NCBI GenBank assembly: GCA_937967425.1
Contig: CALBST010000404.1
Coordinates: 1 to 43,569 of the forward strand
DNA from: an uncultured Caulobacteraceae bacterium
GTDB taxonomy: Bacteria; Pseudomonadota; Alphaproteobacteria; Caulobacterales; TH1-2
Direction of reading: 5' to 3'
Length of the DNA stretch: 43,569 nt
The translations under genes and the position numbers were made by a program. This document shows positions 1 through 6,391 of the stretch, piece after piece. Numbering within the stretch: the first letter of the stretch is position 1; every line of letters starts with the position of its first letter. The notes under the pieces were generated by a model. The model saw only the letters and a program-made list of their open reading frames with translations, did no database searches and was not told the origin of the DNA.

Positions 1-42
1 GCGAGGGATGCGCGCATGATACGGCTGGTCGAGGGGGTGTAG
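1..42 (+). CDS. Possible 3' end of an upstream plus-strand gene (partial)
   Basis: Frame 1 is open from the window edge to a TAG at 40-42, giving a tail ending in RLVEGV. Thirteen open codons are easily expected by chance, so this is only a possibility. The rest of 1-84 shows nothing recognisable. I cannot name a family. Confidence 0.25.
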   Translation, partial: ARDARMIRLVEGV

Positions 43-84
43 GATAGATTTATTTCTGGGAGTGACGAGGCCCGGCAGCGCGGT

Positions 85-366
85 TCAATCCAACGAGTAG
101 CGTTTAGAATGTTTTCTGCGATAGTTCGTCAGAACCTTCGTTACGACGCGTTCGGCCATTGCAGAATCGAACTCGATCATCTTCAGGACGAGCGCCTGAT
201 AGGATCGCGAAGACTTTGGTTTAAAGTCTGCGGAGACGATGCGCTGTTCCGCCAACTCGGCAATGAGGGCCGTACGCAACGCCTGGGTCACGCCTTTACC
301 TTTGGGCGGATGGGCCCACGGTGGGAGTTTGGCTGTCACTTCTTCCCAGTTGTCTTCAAAGAACAT
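85..366 (-). CDS. Small hypothetical protein paired with TIR-ParA ATPase
   Basis: A 93-residue protein that I do not recognise. It begins ATG with only a weak ribosome site (AAGTGAG) about 9 bases upstream. It lies 46 bases downstream of the TIR-ParA gene on the same strand, so the two are probably co-transcribed. The N-terminus is acidic and aromatic (MFFEDNWEEV), the middle looks helical, and the C-terminus is strongly basic (NYRRKHSKRYSLD), which could bind nucleic acid or the ATPase. There is no signal peptide or membrane segment. By analogy with ParA partners it might stimulate the ATPase or bind DNA, but that is inference from position only. It could instead be an effector or regulator of the TIR domain. 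The overlapping plus-strand frame has no family features. Confidence 0.6.
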   Translation of the reverse strand: MFFEDNWEEVTAKLPPWAHPPKGKGVTQALRTALIAELAEQRIVSADFKPKSSRSYQALVLKMIEFDSAMAERVVTKVLTNYRRKHSKRYSLD

Positions 367-412
367 GGCCGACTCACTTCAACAGTGGGAAGTGTCGAGC
401 GCCAAATCCTAA

Positions 413-1714
413 TCAACCTCTAATGCCAACTCTGAACGCCAACTCTTCTGCCACAGCTTCCAGCGCCGCATGCATTTCATCAGAGTAAGGTCCACTGCGA
501 GCATATGCCAATGTGTCCAAGGGATTCTCGGGCGCATCGTCTCTATTGGGCGTCTTCATGTAGGCGCTTTCGGGGATCCGCGCAGATAGCGTTCGTTCCC
601 CGTAGTTTCGGCTGGTTCTGAGCTGAGTTTCGACGTCGGAAGGGGCGGAACCGCGTTTGAAGCTGTTTACTAAAACGAGCTGGTCGGGAACAACAGTGGG
701 ATACAGCGCGGTCGTAATGTTTCTAAGTGCAACCAATCCGCGTAAAGCGAAGGTGTCCGGTGTAACTGGCGAGATGATGTGCGAACACGTTTCGAGAGCG
801 CATTCAGTTAGGAACGAGAAGCTTGGATTGCAATCGATAACGACGCAATCGTACTGCGAACGTGCAGTTGATACGAATTGCATAAAGCGGTTCTTGCAGA
901 CCTGCAGCTTCTCCGGCGAGTGACGTACGGTGTATTTAACGGTGGCGACCTGTCCGCAGACAAGGTCAAACGCACCCTGCAATCGACTGTGCGAGCCACG
1001 CCAAGCAATGTCAGGGGGGCTCGGCGGCTCGTAGCTCTCATCTGTGTTCAGAATTGTAAAATCCGCCGAGGGCGACGCTGCGTTCGTGATCTTGCTTGGC
1101 TCGAACGCACCTATGATTGTTTGCTCGGATTCCTGAAGGTCGTCCATCTCGCCCTGAGGCAAGATCATCTGAGTGAGGTTGTGCTGCGGGTCTAGATCGA
1201 TCAGAAGCACGCGCGCGGGTTTCATGCACGCGAGGGTGAAAAAGACGTTCGCTGACAGCGACGTCTTGCCCACTCCACCCTTCGAGTTGAGAATTGCCAA
1301 GACGGGACCAGCGCGACGTAGCTTATCCTTGGTCGTTGTGACGACTTGGTTGTGAAAGCGGCTCGGGCTCCCAAGATTCTTTCGCACAACCGCCGCCGCT
1401 TGTGTCGCCAAGAAGCTCAGGGAGTGGTTTCCAGGAACGGGGTTCACCTCGGCTACTATGATTGGCACTCGGTTGTGCTGTGCGTAGGCAATCTCACTAA
1501 CGACCCATTCGCTGAGACGCGCGCGATGTGTCTGGTACAAGACAAGCGCACCGGCGCTCGCGATCGCGCGCGATATCTCTAGTGGGAAAGCATCACCTTT
1601 GCGTATCTCGTCACGAGATACCCAGGGTCTGATCCCGTTATCGCGGAATGCGTTCGCCAGAGCATCGACGCCCCGGTCATCGCGATGCGAGTGACTTATG
1701 AATACGCTGTCCAA
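413..1714 (-). CDS. TIR domain fused to ParA/MinD-type ATPase, putative defence protein
   Basis: A 433-residue two-domain protein. Residues 1-115 form a TIR domain: it opens VFISHSHRDD, has the BB-loop-like stretch around W31-D41 (RDEIRKGD), and carries SEWVVSEIAYA, with E74 at the position of the NADase catalytic glutamate of TIR enzymes. Residues 136-433 form a ParA/Soj-type ATPase with deviant Walker A KGGVGKT (145-151, signature K145, phosphate-binding K150), Walker A' DLDPQ (173-177) and Walker B VVID (291-294). The start is TTG: the preceding GGGGGAGG is correctly spaced, and the TIR fold begins immediately. Known TIR fusions in bacteria often deplete NAD during phage infection, and ParA ATPases dimerise on DNA. 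I infer nucleotide-gated TIR activation, perhaps defence. The gene is less GC-rich than its neighbours, suggesting transfer. I know of no characterised TIR-ParA system. Confidence 0.88.
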   Translation of the reverse strand: MDSVFISHSHRDDRGVDALANAFRDNGIRPWVSRDEIRKGDAFPLEISRAIASAGALVLYQTHRARLSEWVVSEIAYAQHNRVPIIVAEVNPVPGNHSLSFLATQAAAVVRKNLGSPSRFHNQVVTTTKDKLRRAGPVLAILNSKGGVGKTSLSANVFFTLACMKPARVLLIDLDPQHNLTQMILPQGEMDDLQESEQTIIGAFEPSKITNAASPSADFTILNTDESYEPPSPPDIAWRGSHSRLQGAFDLVCGQVATVKYTVRHSPEKLQVCKNRFMQFVSTARSQYDCVVIDCNPSFSFLTECALETCSHIISPVTPDTFALRGLVALRNITTALYPTVVPDQLVLVNSFKRGSAPSDVETQLRTSRNYGERTLSARIPESAYMKTPNRDDAPENPLDTLAYARSGPYSDEMHAALEAVAEELAFRVGIRG

Positions 1715-1733
1715 ATTGAAGCCTCCCCCATTA

Positions 1734-1769
1734 GTTAAGGAACCTTAACGTGCGGGGATAAGTCGGCAA
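1734..1769 (-). promoter_or_regulatory. 16-bp palindrome over a possible promoter of the TIR-ParA operon
   Basis: GTTAAGG-AA-CCTTAAC (1734-1749) is a perfect 7-bp inverted repeat with a 2-bp spacer, ending 20 bases before the TTG start at 1714. On the minus strand a weak promoter can be read: TTGCCG (1764-1769), 16 bases, TAAGGT (1742-1747). The palindrome would then cover the -10 and start point, as an autorepression operator does. A parS-like centromere site is the alternative. The palindrome is seen; its roles are inferred. Confidence 0.55.
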
Positions 1770-1777
1770 CTGTGACG

Positions 1778-1975
1778 TCAGCCGTGAGAGGGGCGCTTCG
1801 CCTCGATCCGCGCCCAGGCGCGGTCGTGAATGAAATAGGCCACGGTTTGCACCGCTGGCTCGATCAGGCCGACCGCCAGCGCCGCGCGCCAGTCTTGGGT
1901 GATGGCGTAGGTGACGGCGATTGCAACCGTGAGGTGCATCAGGGAGTAGGAGCCGGTTTTCAGAGCGAGCCGCAT
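1778..1975 (-). CDS. DUF2061 family small membrane protein
   Basis: A 65-residue protein with the typical DUF2061 pattern: a short N-terminus with SYSLMH, a first membrane helix (about residues 13-27), a polar turn with TQDW, a second helix (about 32-50, AALAVGLIEPAVQTVAYF) and the conserved ending IHDRAWARI. Family members are 60-75 residues and sit in the inner membrane; their function is unknown. The ATG start has no strong ribosome site. It lies upstream of the TIR-ParA gene on the same strand, 63 bases away, but the composition differs, so a functional link is doubtful. Confidence 0.8.
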   Translation of the reverse strand: MRLALKTGSYSLMHLTVAIAVTYAITQDWRAALAVGLIEPAVQTVAYFIHDRAWARIEAKRPSHG

Positions 1976-2028
1976 GGTTGGAAGATAGGCGTGTTGCGAA
2001 CGGGTCGCAAGTATGTCCTTCGTAGAGG

Positions 2029-2086
2029 CCTGAGCTTGTCGAAGGCCGGTGGCGGCGTGACGGGACCGCCCTTCGACAAGCTCAGG
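2029..2086. repeat. Intergenic hairpin repeat, 17-bp inverted arms
   Basis: CCTGAGCTTGTCGAAGG (2029-2045) and its exact complement CCTTCGACAAGCTCAGG (2070-2086) flank a 24-base loop. Repeats with this core are scattered between genes in many alphaproteobacterial genomes. It lies between divergently transcribed DUF2061 and guaA. It lacks a T-run, so it is more likely a dispersed repeat than an intrinsic terminator. Confidence 0.85.
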
Positions 2087-2121
2087 GCTCGAAATGGACG
2101 CGCCTTATGCATTCCTGCGAA

Positions 2122-2150
2122 TTGACGCCTCGCGCGACGCACTCCATTTC
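2122..2150 (+). promoter_or_regulatory. Possible guaA promoter
   Basis: TTGACG (2122-2127) is followed after 17 bases by CATTTC (2145-2150), 6 bases before the guaA ATG. The -35 matches the usual alphaproteobacterial form, but the -10 is poor. If real, the transcript would be nearly leaderless, which would fit the lack of a good ribosome site before guaA. Confidence 0.3.
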
Positions 2151-2155
2151 AGGCC

Positions 2156-3757
2156 ATGGCGCAGAATACAGCGACGGCTCCTGAGCTCATCACAGACTCC
2201 GCAGCCCACCACGAACACGTCCTCATCATCGATTTTGGCAGTCAGGTCACGCAGCTCATCGCGCGGCGGGTGCGTGAGAATGGCGTCTATTGCGAAATCC
2301 ATCCGTTCAACAAAGTTGACGGCGATTTTCTGAAACGGTTTGCGCCGAAGGCGATCATTTTCTCCGGCGGGCCGGCGAGCGTGATGGATGCAGGGTCGCC
2401 CCGCGCGGCGGCGGAAGCGTTCCAGATGGACGTGCCGATCCTGGCGATTTGCTACGGCCAGCAGACAATGACGGTGCAGCTTGGCGGCGTCGTCGAAGGC
2501 GGACATGCGCGTGAGTTCGGGCGCGCCGATGTCGAAGTGAAGAAGGCTTCGCCGCTGTTTGAGGGCGTATGGGAGGTTGGCGGGCGCTATCCAGTGTGGA
2601 TGAGCCACGGCGATCGCGTCACCAAACTCGCCGAAGGTTTCGAAGTGGTGGCGACGAGCGAGAACGCGCCGTTCGCGATCGCTGTCGATGAGAAGCGCCG
2701 CTACTACACGACCATGTTCCACCCCGAAGTGGTGCACACGCCGGATGGCGCAAAGCTCCTGAAGAATTTCACGCACCGCATCGCCGGCATGAAAGGCGAT
2801 TGGTCGATGAAGGCCTTCAAGCAGGAAGCGATCGATCGCATCCGCGCGCAAGTCGGCGATGGCAAGGTGATTTGCGGGCTTTCGGGCGGCGTCGATTCAA
2901 GCGTGGCGGCGGTGCTGATCCATGAAGCGATCGGCGATCAGCTGACGTGCGTTTACGTCGATCACGGCATGATGCGCCTGGGCGAGAGCGAACAGGTCGT
3001 GAAGCTCTTCCGCGAGCACTATAATATCAAGCTGATACATGCTGAGGAAAGTGAGCTGTTCTTGGGCGCGCTTGCGGGTGTGTCCGATCCGGAAGTGAAG
3101 CGGAAGACTATCGGACGGCTGTTCGTCGAGGTGTTCGATGCGAAGGCTTCGAGCGTCGGCGGCGCGGAGTTCTTGGCGCAAGGCACGCTCTATCCGGATG
3201 TGATCGAGTCGAAGTCGGCGACGGGGGGGCCATCGGTCACGATCAAGTCGCACCATAATGTCGGCGGCTTGCCGGAAGAGATGACGCTGAAGCTGCTGGA
3301 GCCGCTGCGCGATTTGTTCAAGGATGAAGTGCGCGCGCTCGGGCGTGAGCTTGGGTTGCCGGATGCGTTCGTCGGGCGCCATCCGTTTCCAGGGCCGGGG
3401 CTCGCGATCCGCGTGCCGGGCGAGATCACAAAGGAGCGGCTCGATACGCTGCGCCAGGCCGATGCGATTTATCTCGAGGAGATCCGCAAGGCCGGTTTGT
3501 ACGATCAGATCTGGCAGGCGTTCGCGGTGCTACTGCCGGTGAAGACGGTTGGCGTGATGGGCGATCACCGCACCTATGAAAGCGTGCTGGCGCTGCGCGC
3601 GGTGACGAGCACCGATGGCATGACTGCGGATTTCTTCCCGTTCCCGATGGATTTCCTCGGCCGCACCGCCACACGCATCATCAACGAAGTGCGCGGCGTG
3701 AACCGGGTGGTTTATGACGTAACGAGTAAGCCGCCGGGGACGATTGAGTGGGAGTGA
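2156..3757 (+). CDS. guaA: GMP synthase (glutamine-hydrolysing)
   Basis: A 533-residue enzyme making GMP from XMP, ATP and glutamine in the cytoplasm. The class I glutamine amidotransferase domain occupies about residues 21-210, with the catalytic triad at C99 (AICYGQQ), H189 and E191 (MFHPE). The ATP pyrophosphatase domain carries the P-loop SGGVDS (243-248). The C-terminal dimerisation domain ends with the family's characteristic KPPGTIEWE. Length is close to the usual 515-525; the extra residues are an N-terminal extension of about 18 before [11 protein letters not shown] later start is possible but no better start codon or ribosome site is evident. The tag gene overlaps its 3' end. Confidence 0.98.
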   Translation: MAQNTATAPELITDSAAHHEHVLIIDFGSQVTQLIARRVRENGVYCEIHPFNKVDGDFLKRFAPKAIIFSGGPASVMDAGSPRAAAEAFQMDVPILAICYGQQTMTVQLGGVVEGGHAREFGRADVEVKKASPLFEGVWEVGGRYPVWMSHGDRVTKLAEGFEVVATSENAPFAIAVDEKRRYYTTMFHPEVVHTPDGAKLLKNFTHRIAGMKGDWSMKAFKQEAIDRIRAQVGDGKVICGLSGGVDSSVAAVLIHEAIGDQLTCVYVDHGMMRLGESEQVVKLFREHYNIKLIHAEESELFLGALAGVSDPEVKRKTIGRLFVEVFDAKASSVGGAEFLAQGTLYPDVIESKSATGGPSVTIKSHHNVGGLPEEMTLKLLEPLRDLFKDEVRALGRELGLPDAFVGRHPFPGPGLAIRVPGEITKERLDTLRQADAIYLEEIRKAGLYDQIWQAFAVLLPVKTVGVMGDHRTYESVLALRAVTSTDGMTADFFPFPMDFLGRTATRIINEVRGVNRVVYDVTSKPPGTIEWE

Positions 3758-4350
3758 CGAAGGCTTCCGCCGATCTGCCGCGCTGCAAATGGCCGGGAAG
3801 CGATCCGCTTTATATTGAGTACCACGACCACGAATGGGGCGTGCCGCTCAAGGATAGCCGGGCGCTGTTTGAGATGCTGCAGCTTGAGGGCGCGCAGGCG
3901 GGCCTGTCGTGGATCACGATCCTGCGCAAGCGCGAGAATTATCGCCGCGCCTTCGATGGCTTCGATCCAGTGAAGATCGCGCGCTACACGCCGGCCAAGA
4001 TCGAGAAGCTGATGAGCGACGAAGGCATCGTGCGCAATCGGTTGAAGATCGAGGGCGTGGTGGCGTCGGCGAAGGCGTATCTCGCGCTGGAGAAAGAGGG
4101 GCGCGCCTTCTCCGATTTCATCTGGGGTTTCGTCGACGGCGAGCCGATCATCAATCGCGTGAAGCCGGGCGGGCCTTTTCCGGCGGAGACAGAGATTTCG
4201 CGGGCGATGTCGAAGGCGCTGAAGAAGCGCGGTTTCAAGTTTGTGGGGCCGACGATCGTTTACGCGTTCATGCAGGCGGTGGGCATGGTCAATGATCACC
4301 TCGTGACGTGTCACCGCCACCCGGAATTCAAGAAGCGCGCGAAGCGCTAG
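3748..4350 (+). CDS. tag: DNA-3-methyladenine glycosylase I
   Basis: A 200-residue base-excision repair enzyme that removes 3-methyladenine from alkylated DNA. The family signature [20 protein letters not shown] is present with C13 and H26. The C-terminal H184-xxx-C188 (DHLVTCHRH) completes the zinc site known from E. coli Tag. The GTG start at 3748 overlaps the end of guaA by 10 bases, with GGGGAC upstream. GTG at 3754, which overlaps the guaA stop as GTGA, is an alternative giving 198 residues. The overlap implies translational coupling to guaA, an arrangement with no obvious functional logic. Confidence 0.96.
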   Translation: MGVTKASADLPRCKWPGSDPLYIEYHDHEWGVPLKDSRALFEMLQLEGAQAGLSWITILRKRENYRRAFDGFDPVKIARYTPAKIEKLMSDEGIVRNRLKIEGVVASAKAYLALEKEGRAFSDFIWGFVDGEPIINRVKPGGPFPAETEISRAMSKALKKRGFKFVGPTIVYAFMQAVGMVNDHLVTCHRHPEFKKRAKR

Positions 4351-4430
4351 CGCGCGTTCGCTTGCGGACGCTGCGTCAGGGGCGTGAGGGGTTGTGCGGG
4401 GCGGACGCGGCGTTAGAATCTGGCCCGGCT

Positions 4431-5390
4431 ATGGAAGAAAAGCTCATCCGCACCTGCTCGATCTGGCGGGCTCTGGAGGTCGTCGGCGACACCTCGACGA
4501 TCCTCATCCTGGAAGCGAGCTGGCTCGGCGCGCGCAAATTCGACCAGTTCCGGACCCGCACGGGCTTGCGCCAGTCGCTGCTGAGCGACCGGCTGAAGAA
4601 GCTGGTGGCGGCGGATGTGATGGCGAAGGCGCAGTATTCGTCGTCGCCGCCGCGCTTCGAATACCGGATGACGCGCAAGGGTCTCGATCTCTACTGGCCG
4701 TCGCTGATGATGTTGCGTTGGGAGCATCGCTGGGCGGCGCCGACGGGTGATAAGTGCGACGTGCAGCTCACGCACAAGACTTGCGGCAAGCGCTTCGAGC
4801 CGACGCCGACATGCACGGCGTGTGGCGATGAGATCAACGCCAAGGATATGTCGTGGAGCCCGGGCCCGGGCGTGGGTTGGATGTCGGCGCAATATAGCCG
4901 GCGCCGTCAGCATCGTGACTCGCCCGGCGACCGGCCGCCGTCTTCGACGCTGATGGATGAAGTCGCGCAGATCATGGGGGATCGTTGGGCGGGGCTCGTG
5001 CTGCGGGCGCTGTTCACGGGCTTGCGGAAGTTCGATGAGATTCTGAATGATTCAGGTATGGCGACGAACATTCTGTCCGAGCGCCTGCAGTGGCTGATCA
5101 GCAAGGGCATGATCCGCACGCACGAATATAGCGCGGTGCCGAAGCGCTACGAATACAGGCTGACGCGCAAGGGGATAGACTATTATCCGGTGCTGCTGAT
5201 GCTGATGCAGTGGGGCGACAAATATTATGTCGCGCCAGAAGGCCCGCCGCTGCTGTTGCGCCACAAGCGCGATGCGCATGATTTGCGCGCTGTCGTGACG
5301 TGCTCGGCGTGCGGCGGCGAAGTGCGGCCGCAGGACGTTGATTTCAACGTCATCGAGCCGGCGCGCGCGGCCGTCGCGACGAGCGCTTAG
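4431..5390 (+). CDS. Tandem-domain HxlR family transcriptional regulator
   Basis: A 319-residue protein made of two HxlR winged-helix domains, about residues 8-105 and 175-268. Each contains the pattern (R)KFD-x(n)-LSxRLxxL and ExYRxTRKGxDxY. Each domain is followed by a small cysteine pair: C128-C131 (TCTACGDEI, with C118 nearby) and C291-C294 (TCSACGGEV), which may form zinc knuckles. Typical HxlR proteins are single-domain, about 100-150 residues, and dimerise, so this looks like a fused dimer. I chose ATG 4431 because the first HTH begins directly after it; the frame stays open upstream but carries no domain. It is followed by an SDR and the catabolic block, so it is the most likely local regulator, possibly sensing an aromatic or carbonyl compound. 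The ligand is unknown. Confidence 0.88.
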   Translation: MEEKLIRTCSIWRALEVVGDTSTILILEASWLGARKFDQFRTRTGLRQSLLSDRLKKLVAADVMAKAQYSSSPPRFEYRMTRKGLDLYWPSLMMLRWEHRWAAPTGDKCDVQLTHKTCGKRFEPTPTCTACGDEINAKDMSWSPGPGVGWMSAQYSRRRQHRDSPGDRPPSSTLMDEVAQIMGDRWAGLVLRALFTGLRKFDEILNDSGMATNILSERLQWLISKGMIRTHEYSAVPKRYEYRLTRKGIDYYPVLLMLMQWGDKYYVAPEGPPLLLRHKRDAHDLRAVVTCSACGGEVRPQDVDFNVIEPARAAVATSA

Positions 5391-5396
5391 CCTCGC

Positions 5397-5424
5397 TTGC
5401 ATACGCGGACTGGCGCAATTAGCG
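5397..5424 (+). promoter_or_regulatory. Promoter-like element, TTGCAT-16-TTAGCG
   Basis: TTGCAT (5397-5402), a 16-base spacer and TTAGCG (5419-5424). The -10 ends 7 bases before the SDR ATG at 5432, and no ribosome site precedes that ATG, so a leaderless transcript is likely. The element is preceded by CCTCGC, making a CCTnGCTTGCAT motif shared with other units of this cluster. Confidence 0.5.
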
Positions 5425-5431
5425 TCTCCGC

Positions 5432-6325
5432 ATGAGCAATACTCCTTCGAACAATGGTCCGCGCGTGACGGTGATTACCGGCGCGGGAAAAGGCTTGGGA
5501 CGCGCGTTCGCGCTGCACGCCGCGACAACCGGCGCGCGCGTCGTGGTGAACAATCGCAAGCGTGACGGCGAGCCGAGTTCTGCGGACGCGGTTGTCGCTG
5601 AGATCGAAGCGGCCGGCGGCAATGCGGTGGCCGATTATCATGATGTGCGCGCCGCGGGCGCCGCGCAGGGTCTCGTCGATGCCGCGCTGAAGGCTTGGGG
5701 GCGATTGGATGCAGTCGTTCTCAATGCTGGCGTAAACGGGCCCGCGGCGCGTTTCAGCGGACAAACCGCGGAGGGGTTCCGCGATGTGATGGAGACGAAC
5801 TTCTTCGCAAACCTGAGCATCCTGCAGGCCGCGCTGCCGCATCTGATCGCATCGGGGGCGGGACGGGTGATTTTGGTGGCTTCTTCGGCGGGGCTCTACG
5901 GTGTGCGGGGCCGCGCGCCTTACGCGGCTTCGAAGGGCGCCTTGGTCGGGCTTGGGCTCACGCTCTCGCATGAGCTGCGGCGCGACGGCGTCGGTGTGAA
6001 CGTGCTTGCGCCCTATGCGGCAACGCAAATGACCGCCGACACCATGGCGGCGCAGGAGGAGCTCTCGCGGCGCATGACGCCGGAAAGCGTCGCGCCGTTG
6101 GCGACCTGGCTCGCCAGCGCTGAATGCGAGGCCAACGGTGAGATTTGGGTCGCCGGCGGGGGCTATCTGCGCCGGGCGCGCATGATGGAGGGCGATGGCG
6201 CCCGCTTCGAAAAGCTCGAAGATGTCGCCGCAGCGCTGGAAGCGAGCCGCCCTATGCACGGCGCCGCTGGCTACTTGGGCGCGGAAGCTTCGTTCGCTGA
6301 CTTCGCAGCCAAGGGCGCGCGCTGA
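5432..6325 (+). CDS. SDR oxidoreductase, MFE-2-type hydroxyacyl-CoA dehydrogenase-like
   Basis: A 297-residue classical short-chain dehydrogenase. It has the cofactor loop TGAGKGLG (16-23), NAG (98-100), catalytic S151/S152, and Y164-xxx-K168 (APYAASKGA). The sequence resembles the N-terminal 3-hydroxyacyl-CoA dehydrogenase unit of peroxisomal multifunctional enzyme 2: GKGLGRAFALHAATTGARVV, GRVILVASSAGLYG, and a long C-terminal extension after residue 245 of the kind seen there. I infer an NAD(P)-dependent 3-hydroxyacyl-CoA or related alcohol dehydrogenase acting in the adjacent catabolic pathway; the substrate is unproven. It sits between the HxlR regulator and the TonB-dependent receptor. 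Confidence 0.85.
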   Translation: MSNTPSNNGPRVTVITGAGKGLGRAFALHAATTGARVVVNNRKRDGEPSSADAVVAEIEAAGGNAVADYHDVRAAGAAQGLVDAALKAWGRLDAVVLNAGVNGPAARFSGQTAEGFRDVMETNFFANLSILQAALPHLIASGAGRVILVASSAGLYGVRGRAPYAASKGALVGLGLTLSHELRRDGVGVNVLAPYAATQMTADTMAAQEELSRRMTPESVAPLATWLASAECEANGEIWVAGGGYLRRARMMEGDGARFEKLEDVAAALEASRPMHGAAGYLGAEASFADFAAKGAR

Positions 6326-6338
6326 GGCTCAAAGAAAA

Positions 6339-6364
6339 GCGGGCGCCCCGATCGAGGCGCCCGC
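6339..6364 (-). terminator. Rho-independent terminator of the TonB receptor gene
   Basis: GCGGGCGCC (6339-6347) and GGCGCCCGC (6356-6364) form a 9-bp GC-rich stem with an 8-base loop. On the minus strand the stem is followed by TTTTCTTT (6331-6338 reversed), the expected U-tract. It lies 28 bases beyond the receptor stop and may also block the convergent SDR transcript. Confidence 0.85.
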
Positions 6365-6391
6365 AAGTTCCTAGGAGAGATGCGTCAGCGA

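Noticed and set aside
109..423. Plus-strand 104-codon reading frame over the small partner gene
   Set aside because: No family features or ribosome site; it is antisense to the better-supported minus-strand gene coupled to TIR-ParA.
413..1714. Plasmid or chromosome partition ParA
   Set aside because: The ATPase has ParA motifs, but the TIR fusion, lack of a ParB-like HTH partner and single palindrome do not fit a partition locus.
2105..2851. Minus-strand 248-codon frame antisense to guaA
   Set aside because: Arg/His/Ala-rich composition typical of high-GC antisense frames; guaA is unambiguous.
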